A stretch of DNA of 40,084 nt from the NCBI GenBank assembly GCA_014338005.1, contig QUBZ01000033.1, positions 1 through 40,084 of the forward strand. Reading direction: 5' to 3'. Positions 25,784-32,680 of the stretch are shown piece after piece. The notes beneath the pieces were generated by a model. That model was not told the DNA's origin and did no database searches. It was given only the letters and a program-made list of their open reading frames with translations. This DNA comes from Chloroflexota bacterium (GTDB lineage Bacteria > Chloroflexota > Anaerolineae > Aggregatilineales > Phototrophicaceae). A program made the translations under genes and the position numbers. Position 1 is the first letter of the stretch. Each line of letters starts with the position of its first letter.

Positions 25784-26716
25784 TTAATTTTCCTTACGAT
25801 CCGCTTGCAGGCGCGCTTCCAGGTAATACGCGCCCATAGACAGGATGATGGTGAGGTTGGCATAGATGAAGGATAAAATCAGCAGCCCTTCGGGGTAACG
25901 AAAGCGGTTGCTGGAATACTGGCGCGTCAGATACGAAATCTCGCTGACGGCGACGACCGACGCCAGGGATGTATCCTTGAGCAAAAACACAAAGTTATTT
26001 GCCAGCGCCGGCAGCACGTTACGAACCGCCTGTGGCAAGATGACGTAACGCATGGCCTGAAAATAGGTCATGCCCAGCGACCGCGAGGCCTCCATCTGCC
26101 CGCGCCCGATGCTTTCGATGCCGGCGCGAAAGACCTCCGACATAAAAGCGCCGTAAGTTAACGCAAAAGCGAACATGATACGCCAGATGGGGTCAATGTC
26201 GCGGGTTCGCAGCGTGGTGGTGGCGACGCGCTCGTCCGGTATACCCACAAGCCGCTGAATCAAATCGTCGAGGAACGGTATCCTGGCAGCGCCCGCCTGT
26301 GCAGCGGTATCGCCGCCGCCGGAAACCCAATCCACGAAACCGGGCGTCACGACAAAAGCGAAAATCAGGATAATGACCAACAGGGGCAGGCCGCGAAACA
26401 GCTCCACATAGAGTGTGGAGGCGTTATAAATAATGATGTTCCGGGAAATGCGACCGAAGGCAGTGACGAGTCCGATCAGGACTGCCAGCAAAAAAGCGAC
26501 GATGGTGATCTGAATCGTGACCGTGATGCCGGGCTGAATGTAATTCCAGGTTTCGCGCAGGATAGAATCGCTGCCGATGGCGTGGATAACCAGAATGTCA
26601 AAGATGATGAAGGCGATAAACCAGCTCTGGCGCTGAACGATGGCGCGCGCCAGAGGGCGAACATCCAGCCAGCGGCGCGTTTCGCCGCCGGCCCGCGCAA
26701 GCGAGGGAGAAGCCAT
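25784..26716 (-). CDS. Polar amino acid ABC transporter permease
   Basis: About 310 residues. The core is of HisM/GlnP type: ITVTIQITIVAFLLAVLIGL begins the transmembrane domain, and the EAA loop MEASRSLGMTYFQAMRYVILPQA contacts the ATPase. Longer than usual (220-250) because of an N-terminal extension of about 75 residues with an extra membrane helix, and an insert of about 40 residues (about 140-180) after the second core helix. The start at 26716 (ATG, with GGAGGG 8 bases upstream) is preferred to 26770. It lies between the binding protein and the ATPase genes. Confidence 0.92.
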   Translation of the reverse strand: MASPSLARAGGETRRWLDVRPLARAIVQRQSWFIAFIIFDILVIHAIGSDSILRETWNYIQPGITVTIQITIVAFLLAVLIGLVTAFGRISRNIIIYNASTLYVELFRGLPLLVIILIFAFVVTPGFVDWVSGGGDTAAQAGAARIPFLDDLIQRLVGIPDERVATTTLRTRDIDPIWRIMFAFALTYGAFMSEVFRAGIESIGRGQMEASRSLGMTYFQAMRYVILPQAVRNVLPALANNFVFLLKDTSLASVVAVSEISYLTRQYSSNRFRYPEGLLILSFIYANLTIILSMGAYYLEARLQADRKEN

Positions 26717-26800
26717 GAGAACAACCCTCCGATGGCTAAATAAACGGGGTGAGTTTCGTGAATCACTCACCCCGCAGGCACTTCAACTTCAGCAGCGAGA

Positions 26801-27598
26801 TTACTGTGTCTCAAACCATTTGGCGTAAATTTCATCCCAGCGACCGCTCGCCATCAGCGCCGACATGGCCGCGTTGATCGGGTGAATCAGGTCGCTGCCG
26901 GGCGGGAAGGCAAAAGCCAGGCCCTGGATGCCGGAAAGCGACTCGCCGAGGGTTTTCATTTCGCCGCGTTCGGCAATGTAACCTTCTGCCGCCGGGCGGT
27001 CTACAACAACTGCGTCCACATCCCGGTTAAGCAGGGCTTCAATCGCCGCGCCGAAAACATCATAACTTTGCACCCGGTCGGCATCAAACAACTCGCGGGC
27101 AGTGATTTCGTTGGTGGTGCCGATCTGGGTCGCCACCAGGTAATCGGGCAGCGCCTTCAGTTCCTCGACCGTGCTAAAACGGTCTTCATCGGCCCGCACC
27201 AGCAGCGTTTCGTCGTAAGCCTGGTAGAGTATCGAGAAGTCAACGGTTTCGTCGCGTTCGCGGGTGTAGGTGATGCCATCGGCGGCCACGTCAAATTCAC
27301 CCCTGGCGACGGCGATTAACATGCCATCCCAGGTCGTCTGCACGTAAACCGGCTGGCAGTTCAGCAGCAGGCAAATGTCATTAAAGGTGTCGTAGTCCCA
27401 ACCGACAGCTTCCCCCTGATCGTTGATGAAATTATACGGCGGGTAAGCATTTTCGACGGCGACAGTGATTTCCCGCCCACCCAGATCGGGCCAGACCACT
27501 TTTTCGCTGGCGGCATCCTGCGCCAGCACGCCGATCACCGGCAGCAGCAGCACCAGAACCAACAGAAATCCGAACCGAGAACGTGCCAGATTTATCAT
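26801..27598 (-). CDS. Polar amino acid ABC transporter substrate-binding protein
   Basis: 265-residue family 3 solute-binding protein. Signal peptide with hydrophobic core LLVLVLLLPVIGVLAQ; mature domain with AYPPYNFI, VGWDYDTFNDIC, WDGMLIAVARGEFDVAADGIT and a late DVDAVVVDRPAAEGY, all typical of the glutamine/lysine/arginine/cystine type. The start at 27598 follows a strong GAGGAG. An upstream in-frame ATG at 27655 precedes the predicted mRNA start. First gene of the three-gene transporter operon. The specific amino acid is not determinable. Confidence 0.92.
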   Translation of the reverse strand: MINLARSRFGFLLVLVLLLPVIGVLAQDAASEKVVWPDLGGREITVAVENAYPPYNFINDQGEAVGWDYDTFNDICLLLNCQPVYVQTTWDGMLIAVARGEFDVAADGITYTRERDETVDFSILYQAYDETLLVRADEDRFSTVEELKALPDYLVATQIGTTNEITARELFDADRVQSYDVFGAAIEALLNRDVDAVVVDRPAAEGYIAERGEMKTLGESLSGIQGLAFAFPPGSDLIHPINAAMSALMASGRWDEIYAKWFETQ

Positions 27599-27645
27599 CT
27601 CACTCTCCTCGTACCAAAAGGCGGAAATATTAAGCGCGATGCCAA

Positions 27646-27674
27646 AGTGTAACAAGCCAACAAAGCGTTGACAA
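27646..27674 (-). promoter_or_regulatory. Promoter of the amino acid transporter operon
   Basis: Minus-strand TTGTCA (27674-27669), 17-base spacer, TACACT (27651-27646). Predicted start near 27639, about 41 bases before the binding-protein ATG. Confidence 0.55.
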
Positions 27675-27746
27675 GCAATTGCGCGGCTGAATTTGCTACC
27701 ATGCCATGATAAAACGCGATTACAGCCGCCAGTCCGGGCGGTAGGT

Positions 27747-29177
27747 TCAGGCTTGCAGGCGCGGCAGCAGCACGCGGAAGGCGCTGCCCTGGCCGGGGGC
27801 GCTTTCGACCTCGATAAAACCGCCGTGTTTTTCGATTACAATGCGCGCGATGGTCAGCCCCAGCCCCAGATTGACGCCGGCTTCCGTGCCGCTGCCCCGG
27901 TAAAAATGGTCGAAAATATGCGGCAGTTCGTCGGGGCTGATGCCGGCGCCGGTATCGCGGATCTCGATCAGGCTGTATTCCCGGCGAACGCCGGTCGCCA
28001 GGGTGATCGAGCCGCCGGGCGGCGTGTATCTCACGGCGTTGTCGGCGATCTGCCGGAGCGCCAGATACAGCTTGCCTTCATCGGCATACACCAGACCGGT
28101 GCGTTCTTCCTGGCGCAGGTGGACGGATACCCCTTTTGGCTCGGCCAGTTCCCGCAGCGTAATCGCCATTGTGCGGGCCATGTCGTCCAGCAGCACCGGC
28201 CTCAGGGTCGCGTCATCCCGGCTTTCCAGTTCGATAATTGTAAACAGCACCTCGGTCAACCTGGTCAGGTATTCGGCCTGGCGGCTGAGGATGGCGATCT
28301 GTTCCTGGTGGTGCTTCGGGTCGTCAATCCGCGCCAGCAGGTGAATCGAAGTGTTTAACACCGACAGCGGCGTGCGGAAGTCGAACGACGCATTCCGCAG
28401 CAGGCCCGCCAGCAGATGCGCTCGCTGCCGTTCGACGGCCAGTTGAAGCGCCTGCTGCGGGCTGTTCTGTAAAGCCGGGACGGTTTCGATCAACGATTGG
28501 TTGAGCAGCCGCTCCTGCTCAAACTGATGTTCCACGCGCCGGAGCTGCTGGCGCAGGGCGTCCTCGCGGCCTGCCAGCGCCACAAGCAGGGACGAAACCA
28601 GCGCCGGCTCGCTGCCGGTGATCGGTCGGGACTGGCGCAGCCATTCGTCATCAGCATCAGGCGTTTCCTGCACAAAACGCGGTTGTATTAATTCCAGCGC
28701 CAGCCGGACAACCGGGGGATCAAAACTGAAGATGGTATCGAAGGTGAAGGTGGTTTGCCGGTCGGCATAAACCAGGCGCTGCTGGCCGCAGACTAAAAAT
28801 GAAAACTGGGCGGAAATACCCAGCAAAAACACTTCGCGCCGCAGGGGGTCGTCCGCCGCCAGGGACACGTACCGGATGGGCGGCTGTCTGGCCGCCGGCG
28901 GCAGATCGTGTGCGAAGACGGATACGCGCCGGGCGACTTCGGCCAGCGCGCGGCAGCGGCTGAATTCCTCCTCCCAGTCGAGCATGTGCTGAAAACCGGC
29001 AAACAGCAGCGCCGGTATACGCCGCTGAAGGATGGTTTCCTGGAACGTATGCACGAACTGGGCGAGCGTGGGCAGCGAGAAGGTGGAGACCGGCAGGTTG
29101 TCGCCATACTGCTGACGAAGCGCGCCGAACAACGAGAGCCGATCTGCCGCCTTGTCCCCGCGCGCTGCATTAGTCAT
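27747..29177 (-). CDS. DICT-domain histidine-kinase-like protein lacking the phosphoacceptor His
   Basis: 476 residues. The N-terminal part (about 15-160, FSLPTLAQFVHTFQETIL..., ALLFAGFQHML) resembles the DICT sensory domain, followed by a coiled linker (about 200-235). The HisKA region reads RNASFDFRTPLSVL: the invariant His is Phe265 (codon TTC at 28383-28385, read directly). The ATPase part looks intact: N380 in DNAVRY, DTGAG 408-412, and GLGL 438-441. No transmembrane helix, so cytoplasmic. No response regulator is adjacent. It may bind ATP and act as a non-phosphorylating partner, or be phosphorylated elsewhere. Confidence 0.85.
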   Translation of the reverse strand: MTNAARGDKAADRLSLFGALRQQYGDNLPVSTFSLPTLAQFVHTFQETILQRRIPALLFAGFQHMLDWEEEFSRCRALAEVARRVSVFAHDLPPAARQPPIRYVSLAADDPLRREVFLLGISAQFSFLVCGQQRLVYADRQTTFTFDTIFSFDPPVVRLALELIQPRFVQETPDADDEWLRQSRPITGSEPALVSSLLVALAGREDALRQQLRRVEHQFEQERLLNQSLIETVPALQNSPQQALQLAVERQRAHLLAGLLRNASFDFRTPLSVLNTSIHLLARIDDPKHHQEQIAILSRQAEYLTRLTEVLFTIIELESRDDATLRPVLLDDMARTMAITLRELAEPKGVSVHLRQEERTGLVYADEGKLYLALRQIADNAVRYTPPGGSITLATGVRREYSLIEIRDTGAGISPDELPHIFDHFYRGSGTEAGVNLGLGLTIARIVIEKHGGFIEVESAPGQGSAFRVLLPRLQA

Positions 29178-29322
29178 GCTGAAGGCTGTCCCGGCGAATG
29201 CCGCTTGTTCAACCAGTGTATTTTATTTTATAGCAATATACCGGCGGCGGGAACTACCCAAATTCACAAATATGCCGTTAGACACGGCCTGCGTGTTGCA
29301 TTTATCACATTTCTTCATATTC

Positions 29323-30447
29323 TTAAGGGATTACCCGGTTATTAAGCATGTCGTTGACTGCCTTCACCAGCCGCCGCAGTTCGGCTTCCAGGTCGTCGCT
29401 GATGCCGTCCAGGATGGCGGCCTCGCGGAACAGATCGCGGGCTTCGCGCAGTTCGGCCTGGCCGCGCCGCAGCCGCGTGATGCCTGCGCGCATCTGCGTG
29501 CGGGCGTCCCGGCTGGCCGGGCTGGTGTAGTGGTGGGGAAAATCCCAGCCGTGCCGGGAGGCAACTTCCTGAAGCCCGGCGATGAAGTCGCCGGTATTTT
29601 CGATCTGCATGGCGGCCCCGCTTTGCAGCAGCTCCTGGAGCGCCCCGCTGAGGGTTGGCTCGACACCAAAATCCAGCCGGGTGATGTCTCGATAGCGCGA
29701 CTCGGCCTCGTTGACGTTGCCGGGCTGCGGGCGCAGCGTGGTTTTGAGCGGCGACAGGCCGGTGAACACCGGGTACAGGATGCCCACGCACAGGTTATGA
29801 ATGTCCATCCGGTAAAACTGGCTGCCGTTGGAGTCGTGGCCGTTGAGCTGCCGCGAGCTGTTGAAGTCAATAATCCGTAACTGGCTGCCGTCCCAGTAGA
29901 CGTGTTCCAGTTTATGATCGAGATAAACGATCTGTTTGGCGTGCGCCAGGCGCAGAATTTCCGCGAACTGGAGCGCCAGCGCCAGCCCTTCTTCGCTCGG
30001 CAGCCGCCAGCGCGACCCGGCCTGATTTGGCTTCATGGCGTACAGCAGGTTCAGGCTGCGGGACAGATTTTGCAGCGACAGATAAGGCCGCCAGCCGCGC
30101 TCGGCGTACTCCGGCATGGCCTGGATGAAACCCAGTACGTCTTTTTGAAAGCTGGCGATCTGCCCATCGGCAGGAAATTCCTGGGTGTTGGAAATATACC
30201 CGCAGTCCAGCAGGCCGACCACATACGGGCTGTCGGCCAGTTTCATCAGCAGGTCGGCCTCATTGGCAAACGCGCGGTATTCCCAGCGCATCGCGCCGTC
30301 CGGCGACAGGTGTTCCGCCCGCATCACTTTAAAAGCCACGTCAATCCCGGTGCGGCGGTCGAGCGCGTCCAGCACGCGCGCGTAATGCCCCAGGGCAAAC
30401 GTGTCGTTAAAGTTGTCCATCCGGTAAAAATCGGCAAAATCTGGCAT
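29323..30447 (-). CDS. Divergent Ser/Thr protein-kinase-like protein
   Basis: 374 residues with a protein-kinase outline but altered motifs. The Gly-rich loop is reduced to ALGHYARV. Lys40 (VAFKVM) and Glu63 fit the Lys-Glu pair. The catalytic loop is YLDHKLEHVYW (Asp177 and Lys179 kept, usual Asn replaced by His182). The metal site reads IIDFNS instead of DFG. The last 60 residues are helical and charged. No membrane segment. It sits divergently from a PP2C phosphatase, with a perfect 11-base inverted repeat in between. Kinase activity is plausible but not certain given the His at the metal-binding position. Confidence 0.72.
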   Translation of the reverse strand: MPDFADFYRMDNFNDTFALGHYARVLDALDRRTGIDVAFKVMRAEHLSPDGAMRWEYRAFANEADLLMKLADSPYVVGLLDCGYISNTQEFPADGQIASFQKDVLGFIQAMPEYAERGWRPYLSLQNLSRSLNLLYAMKPNQAGSRWRLPSEEGLALALQFAEILRLAHAKQIVYLDHKLEHVYWDGSQLRIIDFNSSRQLNGHDSNGSQFYRMDIHNLCVGILYPVFTGLSPLKTTLRPQPGNVNEAESRYRDITRLDFGVEPTLSGALQELLQSGAAMQIENTGDFIAGLQEVASRHGWDFPHHYTSPASRDARTQMRAGITRLRRGQAELREARDLFREAAILDGISDDLEAELRRLVKAVNDMLNNRVIP

Positions 30448-30468
30448 ACATCCTATCTCAATGGTACA

Positions 30469-30498
30469 TATCCCAAATTATCCCTGAAATTTGGGATA
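30469..30498. promoter_or_regulatory. Perfect inverted repeat between kinase-like and phosphatase genes
   Basis: TATCCCAAATT (30469-30479) and AATTTGGGATA (30488-30498) with an 8-base spacer, 22 bases upstream of the kinase-like start. It may be an operator for a dimeric regulator or a hairpin in the 5' end of that mRNA. Confidence 0.5.
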
Positions 30499-30614
30499 AG
30501 CCGGACTCTACCACGTTCCAGGCCAATCGAACAGGGGATTTTGTACCGGCGCTGGAAAACGTTTCAATATTAAAATACAGCTTGCCTTGAGTGTTGTCCT
30601 GCATAGAATTGCAA

Positions 30615-30620
30615 TATAAT
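30615..30620 (+). promoter_or_regulatory. -10 box of the PP2C gene
   Basis: TATAAT 30 bases before the start codon. A TTGTCC upstream (30594-30599) has only a 15-base spacer, so the -35 assignment is unsure. Confidence 0.45.
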
Positions 30621-30649
30621 GGGGAAAACTCGTCTTGTAGGAGTCGGGC

Positions 30650-31786
30650 ATGAGTCACCCGGAACACGCCATTCGCCTGCGGAGCAGCGCGCGCACCAGC
30701 ACCGGCCAGGTGCGTGAAAATAATGAAGATAATATTCACCTGTGGGCGCGTGGACCTTACGTTCTGGCGGTGGTGGCCGATGGTATGGGCGGGGCAGCCG
30801 CCGGCGAGGAAGCCAGCCGGCTGGCGGTTGAAGCCATCAAATCCGGGTTGATTTTGCGCGATGGCCGGGGCGCCGAGGCGCTGGAGGGGCTGGGCGACGA
30901 CCAGTTGAAACAGGAACTGCGCGAAGCCATCCAGGAAGCAAACCTGCGGATTGTTGAAAAAGCGGCCTCCTCGCCGGAATTTCGCGGCATGGGAACCACC
31001 ATCACCATCGCCTTCGTGCGCGGCAAATCCGCGCTTTTCGCCCATGTAGGCGACAGCCGGGCGTATCTGATCGAAGGCAGCGACGGGCATATCACCCAGA
31101 TCACTTCCGATCACAGTTTTGTCGAGGCGCTGCTGTCCGCCGGGCATATCACCCGCGAACAGGCCGAGGAACACCCCATGCGAAACGTGCTGTACCGCGC
31201 GCTGGGCCAGGCCGAAGAAATAGATGTGGATTTGTACCAGGCGGTGCTGCACATCGGTGACCGGCTGGTATTGTGTTCGGACGGTTTGACCCGTCACGTC
31301 AAACCGGAAGAAATCGCCCGCATGACCCTGGAAAACAGCAATCCCGATACTATAAGCCAGAAGTTGATTGACCTGGCAAATGAACGCGGCGGCGAGGATA
31401 ACGTCAGCGTCATCGTTATTTCGGTGGAACGCACCATGCCCGCCGAGGCCGCGCCGAAAGAACAGGCCGCCATGATCGGGGATGACGAGGATGAAACCCT
31501 GGTTTTAAAAAGCCGCGTCGGAGCGCGTTATGCTGCTTTTCCCCCGCCCGAAATGCCCGCCGCTCGCCCCGATATGCCGCCGCAGCTTGAGCAAAAAATG
31601 GCCGCCGAGCGGTTGAGCGACGAGGAAGATGAAGAAACGGAGGATGACCAAGCGCCTGCCGATGCGCCGGTCAGGCTCGACACGCTCGATCAGGCCATTG
31701 CCAACCGTCCGCATTTTTTTAAGTCGCCGGCGCGTCCTCAGGAAAAACAGGGCGAAGGCCGCGATACACTGCTGCCCGACCAATGA
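30650..31786 (+). CDS. PP2C-family Ser/Thr protein phosphatase
   Basis: 378 residues. PP2C motifs are all visible: GQVRENNEDN (about 19-28), VVADGMGG (about 42-49, metal-binding Asp and Gly), GTTITIA, HVGDSRAYL, LCSDGLTRHV and GGEDNVSVIVI near 240-250. Removes phosphate from Ser/Thr of proteins in the cytoplasm. An acidic, low-complexity tail of about 120 residues follows the catalytic domain. AGGAG precedes the ATG. It probably opposes the divergent kinase-like protein, and it overlaps the next gene by 4 bases (ATGA, 31783-31786). Confidence 0.93.
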   Translation: MSHPEHAIRLRSSARTSTGQVRENNEDNIHLWARGPYVLAVVADGMGGAAAGEEASRLAVEAIKSGLILRDGRGAEALEGLGDDQLKQELREAIQEANLRIVEKAASSPEFRGMGTTITIAFVRGKSALFAHVGDSRAYLIEGSDGHITQITSDHSFVEALLSAGHITREQAEEHPMRNVLYRALGQAEEIDVDLYQAVLHIGDRLVLCSDGLTRHVKPEEIARMTLENSNPDTISQKLIDLANERGGEDNVSVIVISVERTMPAEAAPKEQAAMIGDDEDETLVLKSRVGARYAAFPPPEMPAARPDMPPQLEQKMAAERLSDEEDEETEDDQAPADAPVRLDTLDQAIANRPHFFKSPARPQEKQGEGRDTLLPDQ

Positions 31787-32508
31787 ACGCTCACCTGCTT
31801 CCGCCGGTAGACCCGCGCCGTTTGCCCGACGGCCAGGCTGTCTGGGTGGAGGCGCTGCGCGCCCGGTACGCGGCTTTGCTGCGGTCGCTGTCCGGCGCGG
31901 AGCGCGCGCTGTATATCCAGGTCTGGCGGCAGTTGGCCCGGCATAAATCGCCGGTGGTGGCACGCTCGTTTTTGAGCGTCGGCCAGAATACTGCGCAGCA
32001 GATTTTTTCCGAGCTGAACAGCCGCAGCCTGCTGTGGTTCGATAACGATCTGCACGCCGTTTTGCAGTGTCCGCCGTTTTCGGCCCTGCACACCCCGCAC
32101 GAGGTCAAGGCTTTTGGCTGGGAACGGGCTTTTGTCACCAGTTTTGCCGATATTCCGTTAACGCTGCTGATTTACGGCCCGAACGTCTGGCTGGAGGCCG
32201 CGAGCTGCTGCCCGCGCAGCGGCGAAAAACTGGCTTTTCGGATACAGATGGATGAGGCTTATCGCCTGCGCTGGGAAGCGCCGTCGAACGAGTGGCGCGT
32301 CTGGATTCCCCTGCCGGGGGGCGAATCGCCGGACATCTACCAGGCATTTCACCGGCTGCGCCCCCGGCTGAACGCTTTTTACACCCCTAAAGACCTGGAT
32401 ACGCACCAGCAGTACCAGGGTGGGCAGGCCGGCGTGGTTTACAACTTGGAGCAGGCGCTTTACCTGGGCCAATGCCTGCTGCAAGCCGGTTCGAGCGCCT
32501 TCGTATAA
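31783..32508 (+). CDS. MerB-like (alkylmercury lyase fold) protein, catalytic Cys absent
   Basis: 241 residues. The N-terminal part (about 35-95) resembles a winged helix. The segment AFVTSFADIPLTLLIYG followed by SCCPRSGEKLAFRI resembles the MerB core (xxWCAxDxLxxPxLLG... SxCPxTGxxI). In that alignment the first catalytic Cys is Ser120 while the Asp three residues later is kept (Asp123); a second active-site Cys is not found at the expected place. I infer a MerB-fold protein that is unlikely to cleave C-Hg bonds. It is translationally coupled to PP2C. Assignment is tentative. Confidence 0.45.
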   Translation: MNAHLLPPVDPRRLPDGQAVWVEALRARYAALLRSLSGAERALYIQVWRQLARHKSPVVARSFLSVGQNTAQQIFSELNSRSLLWFDNDLHAVLQCPPFSALHTPHEVKAFGWERAFVTSFADIPLTLLIYGPNVWLEAASCCPRSGEKLAFRIQMDEAYRLRWEAPSNEWRVWIPLPGGESPDIYQAFHRLRPRLNAFYTPKDLDTHQQYQGGQAGVVYNLEQALYLGQCLLQAGSSAFV

Positions 32509-32510
32509 GT

Positions 32511-32568
32511 AAGTAGGGGCGAAGCGCGCCTCGCCCGCTGTGGACAGGGCAAAACCCAGTCCCTACTT
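32511..32568. repeat. Inverted repeat after the MerB-like gene
   Basis: AAGTAGGG (32511-32518) and CCCTACTT (32561-32568) enclose a GC-rich core with its own GGGCGAAG/CTCGCCC-like pairing. It starts two bases after the stop codon. It could act as a weak terminator or be a dispersed palindromic element of the GTAGGGGCG type. Confidence 0.45.
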
Positions 32569-32627
32569 TCATAGGCGGCTGCCCTGCTGCAAGTCTCCGC
32601 AGTAACCCACAGATTATCCAGATCGTG

Positions 32628-32633
32628 TATAAT
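32628..32633 (+). promoter_or_regulatory. -10 box of the PBP gene
   Basis: TATAAT 48 bases before ATG 32681; no convincing -35 at 17 bases. AAGGA lies at about 32664, slightly far from the start codon. Confidence 0.4.
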
Positions 32634-32680
32634 TGGTGAGACGTAATTGTGCCGTTTACCGATGGTAAGGATTAGCTTTT

